DNA of 64,000 nt from Acanthosoma haemorrhoidale (lineage: Eukaryota > Arthropoda > Insecta > Hemiptera > Acanthosomatidae): the NCBI GenBank assembly GCA_930367205.1, contig OV884011.1, forward strand, positions 144,767,937 to 144,831,936. Direction: 5' to 3'. A program made the translations under genes and the position numbers. Positions 22,326 to 37,207 of the stretch are shown piece after piece. The notes beneath the pieces are model-generated. The model searched no databases, was not told where the DNA came from, and worked only from the letters and a program-made list of their open reading frames with translations. How positions within the stretch are numbered: position 1 is the first letter of the stretch; the number at the start of each line of letters is the position of its first letter.

Positions 22326-25300
22326 GTCTGTGTTGCATGGATTAATTTTTTATTAATATCCTGTGTCCAGCACCTGGTCCACTATCATGACTATGTCATG
22401 GTTTTGAGTATAACCTGGATGAAGTCATGCTGACTAGCCAGAACCAACCGAGACATTGAAAATTCAACATTTCTTTAGACCACAAAGGATCAAAAGCCGA
22501 AAGAAAGATTTTTCTTTCAAAACCCCGGCCCGGTCTACAATAGGGAGAAACAATGCACCGAAACTAAACATCCGAACTAGCGACTAAATGAAATTAGAAG
22601 ATAAGAAACATCAAGGCTATAAATCCGACAGCTGAAATTCTCCGTAAATAGGAAAATTTGTAATATTATCGCATATCAAGCCTGTTAGAAGTAAGATAAT
22701 CTGTAAGCTTGTATTTATTGTATGACTGTGTGAATGCATTTATTTGTTATTAATATCCTGTGCCCAGGTTTTGGTCCGCCATCATGACTGCATCCAGGTT
22801 TCGAGTACAATCTGGATAAAGTCATGGTGACTAGCCAGAAACAGCTGAGACATCAATTATTCAACATTTTCTGAAACACCGATGGATCAACAGTCCAAAG
22901 AAAAATTCTTCTTTCAGAACCCCGGCCTAGTCTAGAGGAGGGCAGAACGATGCACCGAAAGTAAAAGGCCGAACTACCGACTAAATCAAATTAGAAGAAA
23001 AGAAACACCAAGGCTATAATGCCGACAGCTGAGATTCTCTGTAAATAAGAAAATTTGTAATAGTATAGCTTTTCACGACTTTTTGAAGTAACAGGCTTTG
23101 TAAGCTTGTCTTTAAACCATGAGTTAACCGTGTTGCATGCATTTATGTGTTATTTATATCCTGTGCTCAGGTCCTGGCACATTTCCAGGTTCTGGTCCGC
23201 CATCATGACTGCATCCAGGTTTTGAGTACAATCTAGATGAAGTCATGATGACTAACCAGAACCAACTGAGACATCGAAGATTCAACATTCCCTGAGAACC
23301 TAATGGATCAAAAGCCCTAGAAAAGTATATCCAAGGCTGCAAAGGTAACAGTTGGGATTTCCTTTAAATAAGATAGTTTTTATAGTAGTCATGATGTTCT
23401 TTGCAGGTCTTGTAGATGTAAGAGAATTTCTTAGCTTGTCTTTAACGTGTAATTTTACAGTTCTGCATGAATTTATTCGTGTTTTAGCGGCATATCCCGT
23501 GCTTTTTAAGTCTGTTAGAAGTATGAGAATTTGCCTTGGATGCCATTCATTTTTAGAGGTCTTTTTTCGTTTTTAATATTTAGCCTTTTGTAATTACACG
23601 GGTAAATGGATTTCTTCTACTATCTGTGCTTAATTTCACCCTTAGGATAAATAGTTGAGGTGTGAAATATCGTTAAAACTCTCAAACCGGTTAAATAATC
23701 AGTTTCGAAGCACTGTGAATGTGATAAAAGTCAATTCATGAAAACGAAATATTTAAAAATGTTTTTCTGAAACACCAAAATTATGAAAATGTTCGTAAAT
23801 ATGTGGTAAATAATGGTAGATATATTTAAACCAAAAAAAATTAATTATTGTAATCCAAAATATTCCAGATGTTTATCTGGACACTCTAGTCTAGACGTCT
23901 GACCTTGCAATTTTTTCAAGAGAGTTGTATATCTGCATATTTTTAGACCTCAATCGTTTTTAATTATACAATTATAGATTCTCAATAGCTTTATTCTATT
24001 TCCTGTAGCTTGGCTACATTTTATACATGTTATAATAAAAAAATAGCCATAGTAAAGACCTCAATCGTCCCGTATTCATGTACTAGTTGGGACAGGTTGT
24101 GTGGTGGTCTTAGTTACGGTCCGCAAATATAGATGCCCAAACGCTTTTACGCCACATTCCCAGTGTAAAGTGTGTCTTCTCTAGTTATAGTATTCATTAT
24201 CGGAGCGGCGTGTTGTGCAGATAAGTTCGGTTAGTTGAACATAAGAATCCAAATGCATTGCGTATGACTGTGTGACTTACTACTTGCCTATTTACGGTGT
24301 GAAAATCGGTTTCCATTCAATGTCGCTACATCTTATCAGGTATGTGAACATATTTATTTGGGTATTTCTAGTCTAGGTTTACAAAGTGAAATTAAATATG
24401 TGAGTTTTAACATGGATCATGCTAAAAGGTGTGTGTTGGAAATATGCTTACTCTCCATGTATGGTTGACAATTGCTGTAAATATGCAAATGTAATATATT
24501 AGTGATTTTCGCAGATGCATCTCTTCAGTTAACGGTGTGCGGTTATTTTTATTTTAAAAGTATATGAGCGGTTTTTTTTTTTTGTTTGAATATATTAAAA
24601 TAGTTTACTAATTCATACTAACTTTAAAATTCACGTAGCAATAATTTGTCGACTAAAAAAAAAATTGAGCAAATATTTGCTTATCTGCCTTCGAATCACA
24701 AGTATTAATAATTTGTTCGTTATTTACAATTTTAAAACGTGTAGAATGTGGTCCATGGAAGTTTGCAAATGAAATTCATATTATTACTTATTTGTATTCA
24801 AGATAATATTTGTCTAAAACTGCTGGAACAAAGAAGGGAATATTTACATTCCAGGAGGGGATCTGTTGTATGATTAGCAGCAAAGCAGGCATTTTTTTAA
24901 AATTTCTGATTCCTGCTATGTCAAAATGTAATTAGTTTTCTTTGGTTTCCCTAGATAACCTTCATTTAGGAAACTCTTCAAATGATTGCTCCTAAACGTT
25001 GTATCCAATGTCTTGGCTATAGTATAATCCATGTTATTCTTGGCATGGTGGTGAATTTATTTTGGAGACTACCATAGTAGTTTCCTAAGTTGGTTTCTCC
25101 GGTGTCTATATTGGTCTGTTCTGTACACGGTTTTTGTCTTGTTGCGAGAAAATTCGATATTCTCTTCCATATGTAAACCGTATTTCTTTTAAGTGTGTTA
25201 TTATTCGGAAAGGTTTATGTTTGTTATATTTTGTGGGATATATTGATTTAGCCATATGGGCTATCGGTTATTTTTTCTAACATGAGTAACTAGCCTCCTA

Positions 25301-26046
25301 GTTTTTGTTGGGTTTTCCTGCCTGGCTTGTGTTTTATTGCTTTCTCATAGCGAGATGTTTCCCGAGAATAATGGCCTCAGGTATGTTAGGGATCTTTCAC
25401 TTATAGCCCGACCGAGGTACAAAGACGACCCCAAACATTTTTCTTATTTTGTACACACCATTGTTACTAGTTGGTTCATAGGAACAGGTGTTCCCAAGAT
25501 TATTTTTTGCACTAAAATAAATAATTAACTATAAGGAAACTGATACAGTTACTGTAGATTAGCTTTATCGGAGTGAAGGTGTGGGGTCAATTATATTAGG
25601 ATCTACAAGTATAGATATAGGGATAACCAGAATTTAGCATAAATCGATTTAAATAATACCATTTAGGTTGGCTAACGCCCCTTTATAATAAATATCATAA
25701 CTCACCAGTTTAATTGTAAATCCAGGATTTTAGTACAATCTTGATGAAGTCATGATGACTAACAAGAACCAGCTGAGAGATGGAAGATTCAAAATTTCCA
25801 AGACCTCAATAGATCAACCGCCCAAAGGAATATTCTTCTTTCAGAACTCCGACCCTGTCTAGAGGAGGCAAATCGACGCACTGAAAGAAAACGGCCAAAC
25901 TAGCGACTAAGGCAAATAAGAAGAAATGCAGCACCAAGACTTTAATGCCGACAGCTGAAATTCTCCGTAAATATGAAAATGTGTAATACTATAGTATATC
26001 AAGCCTGTAAGAAGTAAGATACTTTGTTAGCTTGTATCAATCAAAT
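22326..26046. repeat. Tandem unit 7 (3,721 bp)
   Basis: Complete copy. Alleles: 24T, 232A, 261A, 265G, 455C, 502G, 1074C, 1268A, 1588T, T12-G-T3, 3198A, 3616T. Private changes are 3152C and 3586G. It is the likely sister of unit 6. Confidence 0.98.
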
Positions 26047-29000
26047 GTCTGTGTTGCATGGATTAATTTGTTATTAATATCCTGTGTCCAGCACCTGGTC
26101 CACTATCATGACTATGTCATGGTTTTGAGTATAACCTGGATGAAGTCATGCTGACTAGCCAGAACCAACCGAGACATTGAAAATTCAACATTTCTTTAGA
26201 CCACAAAGGATCAAAAGCCGAAAGAAAGATTTTTCTTTCAAAACCTCGGCCCGGTCTACAATAGGGAGAAACAATGCGCCGAAACTAAACATCCGAACTA
26301 GCGACTGAATCAAATTAGAAGATAAGAAACATCAAGGCTATAAATCCGACAGCTGAAATTCTCCGTAAATAGGAAAATTTGTAATATTATCGCATATCAA
26401 GCCTGTTAGAAGTAAGATAATCTGTAAGCTTGTATTTATTGTATGACTGTGTGAATGCATTTATTTGTTATTAATATCCTGTGCCCAGGTTTTGGTCCGC
26501 TATCATGACTGCATCCAGGTTTCGAGTACAATCTGGATAAAGTCATGGTGACTAGCCAGAAACAGCTGAGACATCAATTATTCAACATTTTCTGAAACAC
26601 CGATGGATCAACAGTCCAAAGAAAAATTCTTCTTTCAGAACCCCGGCCTAGTCTAGAGGAGGGCAGAACGATGCACCGAAAGTAAAAGGCCGAACTACCG
26701 ACTAAATCAAATTAGAAGAAAAGAAACACCAAGGCTATAATGCCGACAGCTGAGATTCTCTGTAAATAAGAAAATTTGTAATAGTATAGCTTTTCACGAC
26801 TTTTTGAAGTAACAGGCTTTGTAAGCTTGTCTTTAAACCATGAGTTAACCGTGTTGCATGCATTTATGTGTTATTTATATCCTGTGCTCAGGTCCTGGCA
26901 CATTTCCAGGTTCTGGTCCGCCATCATGACTGCATCCAGGTTTTGAGTACAATCTAGATGAAGTCATGATGACTAACCAGAACCAACTGAGACATCGAAG
27001 ATTCAACATTCCCTGAGAACCTAATGGATCAAAAGCCCTAGAAAAGTATATCCAAGGCTGCAAAGGTAACAGTTGGGATTTCCTTTAAATAAGATAGTTT
27101 TTATAGTAGTCATGATGTTCTTTGCAGGTCTTGTAGATGTAAGAGAATTTCTTAGCTTGTCTTTAACGTGTAATTTTACAGTTCTGCATGAATTTATTCG
27201 TGTTTTAGCGGCATATCCCGTGCTTTTTAAGTCTGTTAGAAGTATGAGAATTTGCCTTGGATGCCATTCATTTTTAGAGGTCTTTTTTCGTTTTTAATAT
27301 TTAGCCTTTTGTAGTTACACGGGTAAATGGATTTCTTCTACTATCTGTGCTTAATTTCACCCTTAGGATAAATAGTTGAGGTGTGAAATATCGTTAAAAC
27401 TCTCAAACCGGTTAAATAATCAGTTTCGAAGCACTGTGAATGTGATAAAAGTCAATTCATGAAAACGAAATATTTAAAAATGTTTTTCTGAAACACCAAA
27501 ATTATGAAAATGTTCGTAAATATGTGGTAAATAATGGTAGATATATTTAAACCAAAAAAAATTAATTATTGTAATCCAAAATATTCCAGATGTTTATCTG
27601 GACACTCTAGTCTAGACGTCTGACCTTGCAATTTTTTCAAGAGAGTTGTATATCTGCATATTTTTAGACCTCAATCGTTTTTAATTATACAATTATAGAT
27701 TCTCAATAGCTTTATTCTATTTCCTGTAGCTTGGCTACATTTTATACATGTTATAATAAAAAAATAGCCATAGTAAAGACCTCAATCGTCCCGTATTCAT
27801 GTACTAGTTGGGACAGGTTGTGTGGTGGTCTTAGTTACGGTCCGCAAATATAGATGCCCAAACGCTTTTACGCCACATTCCCAGTGTAAAGTGTGTCTTC
27901 TCTAGTTATAGTATTCATTATCGGAGCGGCGTGTTGTGCAGATAAGTTCGGTTAGTTGAACATAAGAATCCAAATGCATTGCGTATGACTGTGTGACTTA
28001 CTACTTGCCTATTTACGGTGTGAAAATCGGTTTCCATTCAATGTCGCTACATCTTATCAGGTATGTGAACATATTTATTTGGGTATTTCTAGTCTAGGTT
28101 TACAAAGTGAAATTAAATATGTGAGTTTTAACATGGATCATGCTAAAAGGTGTGTGTTGGAAATATGCTTACTCTCCATGTATGGTTGACAATTGCTGTA
28201 AATATGCAAATGTAATATATTAGTGATTTTCGCAGATGCATCTCTTCAGTTAACGGTGTGCGGTTATTTTTATTTTAAAAGTATATGAGCGGTTTTTTTT
28301 TTTTGTTTGAATATATTAAAATAGTTTACTAATTCATACTAACTTTAAAATTCACGTAGCAATAATTTGTCGACTAAAAAAAAAATTGAGCAAATATTTG
28401 CTTATCTGCCTTCGAATCACAAGTATTAATAATTTGTTCGTTATTTACAATTTTAAAACGTGTAGAATGTGGTCCATGGAAGTTTGCAAATGAAATTCAT
28501 ATTATTACTTATTTGTATTCAAGATAATATTTGTCTAAAACTGCTGGAACAAAGAAGGGAATATTTACATTCCAGGAGGGGATCTGTTGTATGATTAGCA
28601 GCAAAGCAGGCATTTTTTTAAAATTTCTGATTCCTGCTATGTCAAAATGTAATTAGTTTTCTTTGGTTTCCCTAGATAACCTTCATTTAGGAAACTCTTC
28701 AAATGATTGCTCCTAAACGTTGTATCCAATGTCTTGGCTATAGTATAATCCATGTTATTCTTGGCATGGTGGTGAATTTATTTTGGAGACTACCATAGTA
28801 GTTTCCTAAGTTGGTTTCTCCGGTGTCTATATTGGTCTGTTCTGTACACGGTTTTTGTCTTGTTGCGAGAAAATTCGATATTCTCTTCCATATGTAAACC
28901 GTATTTCTTTTAAGTGTGTTATTATTCGGAAAGGTTTATGTTTGTTATATTTTGTGGGATATATTGATTTAGCCATATGGGCTATCGGTTATTTTTTCTA

Positions 29001-29767
29001 ACATGAGTAACTAGCCTCCTAGTTTTTGTTGGGTTTTCCTGCCTGGCTTGTGTTTTATTGCTTTCTCATAGCGAGATGTTTCCCGAGAATAATGGCCTCA
29101 GGTATGTTAGGGATCTTTCACTTATAGCCCGACCGAGGTACAAAGACGACCCCAAACATTTTTCTTATTTTGTACACACCATTGTTACTAGTTGGTTTAT
29201 AGGAACAGGTGTTCCCAAGATTATTTTTTGCACTAAAATAAATAATTAACTATAAGGAAACTGATACAGTTACTGTAGATTAGCTTTATCGGAGTGAAGG
29301 TGTGGGGTCAATTATATTAGGATCTACAAGTATAGATATAGGGATAACCAGAATTTAGCATAAATCGATTTAAATAATACCATTTAGGTTGGCTAACGCC
29401 CCTTTATAATAAATATCATAACTCACCAGTTTAATTGTAAATCCAGGATTTTAGTACAATCTTGATGAAGTCATGATGACTAACAAGAACCAGCTGAGAG
29501 ATGGAAGATTCAAAATTTCCAAGACCTCAATAGATCAACCGCCCAAAGGAATATTCTTCTTTCAGAACTCCGACCCTGTCTAGAGGAGGCAAATCGACGC
29601 ACTGAAAGAAAACGGCCAAACTAGCGACTAAAGCAAATAAGAAGAAATGCAGCACCAAGACTTTAATGCCGACAGCTGAAATTCTCCGTAAATATGAAAA
29701 TGTGTAATACTATAGTATATCAAGCCTGTAAGAAGTAAGATACTTTGTTAGCTTGTATCAATCAAAT
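26047..29767. repeat. Tandem unit 8 (3,721 bp)
   Basis: Complete copy. Alleles: 24G, 232G, 261G, 265C, 455T, 502G, 1074C, 1268G, 1588T, T12-G-T3, 3198A, 3616T. A private 200T changes the small GC-rich stretch of sub-repeat A from CCCCGG to CCTCGG. Confidence 0.98.
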
Positions 29768-32700
29768 GTCTGTGTTGCATGGATTAATTTGTTATTAATA
29801 TCCTGTGTCCAGCACCTGGTCCACTATCATGACTATGTCATGGTTTTGAGTATAACCTGGATGAAGTCATGCTGACTAGCCAGAACCAACCGAGACATTG
29901 AAAATTCAACATTTCTTTAGACCACAAAGGATCAAAAGCCGAAAGAAAGATTTTTCTTTCAAAACCCCGGCCCGGTCTACAATAGGGAGAAACAATGCAC
30001 CGAAACTAAACATCCGAACTAGCGACTAAATCAAATTAGAAGATAAGAAACATCAAGGCTATAAATCCGACAGCTGAAATTCTCCGTAAATAGGAAAATT
30101 TGTAATATTATCGCATATCAAGCCTGTTAGAAGTAAGATAATCTGTAAGCTTGTATTTATTGTATGACTGTGTGAATGCATTTATTTGTTATTAATATCC
30201 TGTGCCCAGGTTTTGGTCCGCCATCATGACTGCATCCAGGTTTCGAGTACAATCTGGATAAAGTCATGGTGACTAGCCAGAAACAGCTGAGACATCAATT
30301 ATTCAACATTTTCTGAAACACCGATGGATCAACAGTCCAAAGAAAAATTCTTCTTTCAGAACCCCGGCCTAGTCTAGAGGAGGGCAGAACGATGCACCGA
30401 AAGTAAAAGGCCGAACTACCGACTAAATCAAATTAGAAGAAAAGAAACACCAAGGCTATAATGCCGACAGCTGAGATTCTCTGTAAATAAGAAAATTTGT
30501 AATAGTATAGCTTTTCACGACTTTTTGAAGTAACAGGCTTTGTAAGCTTGTCTTTAAACCATGAGTTAACCGTGTTGCATGCATTTATGTGTTATTTATA
30601 TCCTGTGCTCAGGTCCTGGCACATTTCCAGGTTCTGGTCCGCCATCATGACTGCATCCAGGTTTTGAGTACAATCTAGATGAAGTCATGATGACTAACCA
30701 GAACCAACTGAGACATCGAAGATTCAACATTCCCTGAGAACCTAATGGATCAAAAGCCCTAGAAAAGTATATCCAAGGCTGCAAAGGTAACAGTTGGGAT
30801 TTCCTTTAAATAAGATAGTTTTTATAGTAGTCATGATGTTCTTTGCAGGTCTTGTAGGTGTAAGAGAATTTCTTAGCTTGTCTTTAACGTGTAATTTTAC
30901 AGTTCTGCATGAATTTATTCGTGTTTTAGCGGCATATCCCGTGCTTTTTAAGTCTGTTAGAAGTATGAGAATTTGCCTTGGATGCCATTCATTTTTAGAG
31001 GTCTTTTTTCGTTTTTAATATTTAGCCTTTTGTAGTTACACGGGTAAATGGATTTCTTCTACTATCTGTGCTTAATTTCACCCTTAGGATAAATAGTTGA
31101 GGTGTGAAATATCGTTAAAACTCTCAAACCGGTTAAATAATCAGTTTCGAAGCACTGTGAATGTGATAAAAGTCAATTCATGAAAACGAAATATTTAAAA
31201 ATGTTTTTCTGAAACACCAAAATTATGAAAATGTTCGTAAATATGTGGTAAATAATGGTAGATATATTTAAACCAAAAAAAATTAATTATTGTAATCCAA
31301 AATATTCCAGATGTTTATCTGGACACTCTAGTCTAGACGTCTGACCTTGCAATTTTTTCAAGAGAGTTGTATATCTGCATATTTTTAGACCTCAATCCTT
31401 TTTAATTATACAATTATAGATTCTCAATAGCTTTATTCTATTTCCTGTAGCTTGGCTACATTTTATACATGTTATAATAAAAAAATAGCCATAGTAAAGA
31501 CCTCAATCGTCCCGTATTCATGTACTAGTTGGGACAGGTTGTGTGGTGGTCTTAGTTACGGTCCGCAAATATAGATGCCCAAACGCTTTTACGCCACATT
31601 CCCAGTGTAAAGTGTGTCTTCTCTAGTTATAGTATTCATTATCGGAGCGGCGTGTTGTGCAGATAAGTTCGGTTAGTTGAACATAAGAATCCAAATGCAT
31701 TGCGTATGACTGTGTGACTTACTACTTGCCTATTTACGGTGTGAAAATCGGTTTCCATTCAATGTCGCTACATCTTATCAGGTATGTGAACATATTTATT
31801 TGGGTATTTCTAGTCTAGGTTTACAAAGTGAAATTAAATATGTGAGTTTTAACATGGATCATGCTAAAAGGTGTGTGTTGGAAATATGCTTACTCTCCAT
31901 GTATGGTTGACAATTGCTGTAAATATGCAAATGTAATATATTAGTGATTTTCGCAGATGCATCTCTTCAGTTAACGGTGTGCGGTTATTTTTATTTTAAA
32001 AGTATATGAGCGGTTTTTTTTTTTGTTTGAATATATTAAAATAGTTTACTAATTCATACTAACTTTAAAATTCACGTAGCAATAATTTGTCGACTAAAAA
32101 AAAAATTGAGCAAATATTTGCTTATCTGCCTTCGAATCACAAGTATTAATAATTTGTTCGTTATTTACAATTTTAAAACGTGTAGAATGTGGTCCATGGA
32201 AGTTTGCAAATGAAATTCATATTATTACTTATTTGTATTCAAGATAATATTTGTCTAAAACTGCTGGAACAAAGAAGGGAATATTTACATTCCAGGAGGG
32301 GATCTGTTGTATGATTAGCAGCAAAGCAGGCATTTTTTTAAAATTTCTGATTCCTGCTATGTCAAAATGTAATTAGTTTTCTTTGGTTTCCCTAGATAAC
32401 CTTCATTTAGGAAACTCTTCAAATGATTGCTCCTAAACGTTGTATCCAATGTCTTGGCTATAGTATAATCCATGTTATTCTTGGCATGGTGGTGAATTTA
32501 TTTTGGAGACTACCATAGTAGTTTCCTAAGTTGGTTTCTCCGGTGTCTATATTGGTCTGTTCTGTACACGGTTTTTGTCTTGTTGCGAGAAAATTCGATA
32601 TTCTCTTCCATATGTAAACCGTATTTCTTTTAAGTGTGTTATTATTCGGAAAGGTTTATGTTTGTTATATTTTGTGGGATATATTGATTTAGCCATATGG

Positions 32701-33487
32701 GCTATCGGTTATTTTTTCTAACATGAGTAACTAGCCTCCTAGTTTTTGTTGGGTTTTCCTGCCTGGCTTGTGTTTTATTGCTTTCTCATAGCGAGATGTT
32801 TCCCGAGAATAATGGCCTCAGGTATGTTAGGGATCTTTCACTTATAGCCCGACCGAGGTACAAAGACGACCCCAAACATTTTTCTTATTTTGTACACACC
32901 ATTGTTACTAGTTGGTTTATAGGAACAGGTGTTCCCAAGATTATTTTTTGCACTAAAATAAATAATTAACTATAAGGAAACTGATACAGTTACTGTAGAT
33001 TAGCTTTATCGGAGTGAAGGTGTGGGGTCAATTATATTAGGATCTACAAGTATAGATATAGGGATAACCAGAATTTAGCATAAATCGATTTAAATAATAC
33101 CATTTAGGTTGGCTAACGCCCCTTTATAATAAATATCATAACTCACCAGTTTAATTGTAAATCCAGGATTTTAGTACAATCTTGATGAAGTCATGATGAC
33201 TAACAAGAACCAGCTGAGAGATGGAAGATTCAAAATTTCCAAGACCTCAATAGATCAACCGCCCAAAGGAATATTCTTCTTTCAGAACTCCGACCCTGTC
33301 TAGAGGAGGCAAATCGACGCACTGAAAGAAAACGGCCAAACTAGCGACTAAAGCAAATAAGAAGAAATGCAGCACCAAGACATTAATGCCGACAGCTGAA
33401 ATTCTCCGTAAATATGAAAATGTGTAATACTATAGTATATCAAGCCTGTAAGAAGTAAGATACTTTGTTAGCTTGTATCAATCAAAT
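29768..33487. repeat. Tandem unit 9 (3,720 bp)
   Basis: Complete copy with a T11-G-T3 tract. Alleles: 24G, 232A, 261A, 265C, 455C, 502G, 1074C, 1268G, 1588T, 3198A, 3616A. Private changes are 1091G and 1631C. It is the only unit that breaks the linkage of 232/261 with 265 (A, A, C), so it is either an intermediate or a recombinant. Confidence 0.98.
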
Positions 33488-36400
33488 GTCTGTGTTGCAT
33501 GGATTAATTTTTTATTAATATCCTGTGTCCAGCACCTGGTCCACTATCATGACTATGTCATGGTTTTGAGTATAACCTGGATGAAGTCATGCTGACTAGC
33601 CAGAACCAACCGAGACATTGAAAATTCAACATTTCTTTAGACCACAAAGGATCAAAAGCCGAAAGAAAGATTTTTCTTTCAAAACCCCGGCCCGGTCTAC
33701 AATAGGGAGAAACAATGCACCGAAACTAAACATCCGAACTAGCGACTAAATGAAATTAGAAGATAAGAAACATCAAGGCTATAAATCCGACAGCTGAAAT
33801 TCTCCGTAAATAGGAAAATTTGTAATATTATCGCATATCAAGCCTGTTAGAAGTAAGATAATCTGTAAGCTTGTATTCATTGTATGACTGTGTGAATGCA
33901 TTTATTTGTTATTAATATCCTGTGCCCAGGTTTTGGTCCGCCATCATGACTGCATCCAGGTTTCGAGTACAATCTGGATAAAGTCATGCTGACTAGCCAG
34001 AAACAGCTGAGACATCAATTATTCAACATTTTCTGAAACACCGATGGATCAACAGTCCAAAGAAAAATTCTTCTTTCAGAACCCCGGCCTAGTCTAGAGG
34101 AGGGCAGAACGATGCACCGAAAGTAAAAGGCCGAACTACCGACTAAATCAAATTAGAAGAAAAGAAACACCAAGGCTATAATGCCGACAGCTGAGATTCT
34201 CTGTAAATAAGAAAATTTGTAATAGTATAGCTTTTCACGACTTTTTGAAGTAACAGGCTTTGTAAGCTTGTCTTTAAACCATGAGTTAACCGTGTTGCAT
34301 GCATTTATGTGTTATTTATATCCTGTGCTCAGGTCCTGGCACATTTCCAGGTTCTGGTCCGCCATCATGACTGCATCCAGGTTTTGAGTACAATCTAGAT
34401 GAAGTCATGATGACTAACCAGAACCAACTGAGACATCGAAGATTCAACATTCCCTGAGAACCTAATGGATCAAAAGCCCTAGAAAAGTATATCCAAGGCT
34501 GCAAAGGTAACAGTTGGGATTTCCTTTAAATAAGATAGTTTTTATAGTAGTCATGATGTTCTTTGCAGGTCTTGTAGATGTAAGAGAATTTCTTAGCTTG
34601 TCTTTAACGTGTAATTTTACAGTTCTGCATGAATTTATTCGTGTTTTAGCGGCATATCCCGTGCTTTTTAAGTCTGTTAGAAGTATGAGAATTTGCCTTG
34701 GATGCCATTCATTTTTAGAGGTCTTTTTTCGTTTTTAATATTTAGCCTTTTGTAGTTACACGGGTAAATGGATTTCTTCTACTATCTGTGCTTAATTTCA
34801 CCCTTAGGATAAATAGTTGAGGTGTGAAATATCGTTAAAACTCTCAAACCGGTTAAATAATCAGTTTCGAAGCACTGTGAATGTGATAAAAGTCAATTCA
34901 TGAAAACGAAATATTTAAAAATGTTTTTCTGAAACACCAAAATTATGAAAATGTTCGTAAATATGTGGTAAATAATGGTAGATATATTTAAACCAAAAAA
35001 AATTAATTATTGTAATCCAAAATATTCCAGATGTTTATCTGGACACTCTAGTCTAGACGTCTGACCTTGCAATTTTTTCAAGAGAGTTGTATATCTGCAT
35101 ATTTTTAGACCTCAATCGTTTTTAATTATACAATTATAGATTCTCAATAGCTTTATTCTATTTCCTGTAGCTTGGCTACATTTTATACATGTTATAATAA
35201 AAAAATAGCCATAGTAAAGACCTCAATCGTCCCGTATTCATGTACTAGTTGGGACAGGTTGTGTGGTGGTCTTAGTTACGGTCCGCAAATATAGATGCCC
35301 AAACGCTTTTACGCCACATTCCCAGTGTAAAGTGTGTCTTCTCTAGTTATAGTATTCATTATCGGAGCGGCGTGTTGTGCAGATAAGTTCGGTTAGTTGA
35401 ACATAAGAATCCAAATGCATTGCGTATGACTGTGTGACTTACTACTTGCCTATTTACGGTGTGAAAATCGGTTTCCATTCAATGTCGCTACATCTTATCA
35501 GGTATGTGAACATATTTATTTGGGTATTTCTAGTCTAGGTTTACAAAGTGAAATTAAATATGTGAGTTTTAACATGGATCATGCTAAAAGGTGTGTGTTG
35601 GAAATATGCTTACTCTCCATGTATGGTTGACAATTGCTGTAAATATGCAAATGTAATATATTAGTGATTTTCGCAGATGCATCTCTTCAGTTAACGGTGT
35701 GCGGTTATTTTTATTTTAAAAGTATATGAGCGGTTTTTTTTTTTGTTTGAATATATTAAAATAGTTTACTAATTCATACTAACTTTAAAATTCACGTAGC
35801 AATAATTTGTCGACTAAAAAAAAAATTGAGCAAATATTTGCTTATCTGCCTTCGAATCACAAGTATTAATAATTTGTTCGTTATTTACAATTTTAAAACG
35901 TGTAGAATGTGGTCCATGGAAGTTTGCAAATGAAATTCATATTATTACTTATTTGTATTCAAGATAATATTTGTCTAAAACTGCTGGAACAAAGAAGGGA
36001 ATATTTACATTCCAGGAGGGGATCTGTTGTATGATTAGCAGCAAAGCAGGCATTTTTTTAAAATTTCTGATTCCTGCTATGTCAAAATGTAATTAGTTTT
36101 CTTTGGTTTCCCTAGATAACCTTCATTTAGGAAACTCTTCAAATGATTGCTCCTAAACGTTGTATCCAATGTCTTGGCTATAGTATAATCCATGTTATTC
36201 TTGGCATGGTGGTGAATTTATTTTGGAGACTACCATAGTAGTTTCCTAAGTTGGTTTCTCCGGTGTCTATATTGGTCTGTTCTGTACACGGTTTTTGTCT
36301 TGTTGCGAGAAAATTCGATATTCTCTTCCATATGTAAACCGTATTTCTTTTAAGTGTGTTATTATTCGGAAAGGTTTATGTTTGTTATATTTTGTGGGAT

Positions 36401-37207
36401 ATATTGATTTAGCCATATGGGCTATCGGTTATTTTTTCTAACATGAGTAACTAGCCTCCTAGTTTTTGTTGGGTTTTCCTGCCTGGCTTGTGTTTTATTG
36501 CTTTCTCATAGCGAGATGTTTCCCGAGAATAATGGCCTCAGGTATGTTAGGGATCTTTCACTTATAGCCCGACCGAGGTACAAAGACGACCCCAAACATT
36601 TTTCTTATTTTGTACACACCATTGTTACTAGTTGGTTTATAGGAACAGGTGTTCCCAAGATTATTTTTTGCACTAAAATAAATAATTAACTATAAGGAAA
36701 CTGATACAGTTACTGTAGATTAGCTTTATCGGAGTGAAGGTGTGGGGTCAATTATATTAGGATCTACAAGTATAGATATAGGGATAACCAGAATTTAGCA
36801 TAAATCGATTTAAATAATACCATTTAGGTTGGCTAACGCCCCTTTATAATAAATATCATAACTCACCAGTTTAATTGTAAATCCAGGATTTTAGTACAAT
36901 CTTGATGAAGTCATGATGACTAACAAGAACCAGCTGAGAGATGGAAGATTCAAAATTTCCAAGACCTCAATAGATCAACCGCCCAAAGGAATATTCTTCT
37001 TTCAGAACTCCGACCCTGTCTAGAGGAGGCAAATCGACGCACTGAAAGAAAACGGCCAAACTAGCGACTAAAGCAAATAAGAAGAAATGCAGCACCAAGA
37101 CTTTAATGCCGACAGCTGAAATTCTCCGTAAATATGAAAATGTGTAATACTATAGTATATCAAGCCTGTAAGAAGTAAGATACTTTGTTAGCTTGTATCA
37201 ATCAAAT
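33488..37207. repeat. Tandem unit 10 (3,720 bp)
   Basis: Complete copy with a T11-G-T3 tract. Alleles: 24T, 232A, 261A, 265G, 455C, 502C, 1074C, 1268G, 1588T, 3198A, 3616T; private 391C. It carries the same 5' block as units 3, 12 and 17. Confidence 0.98.
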
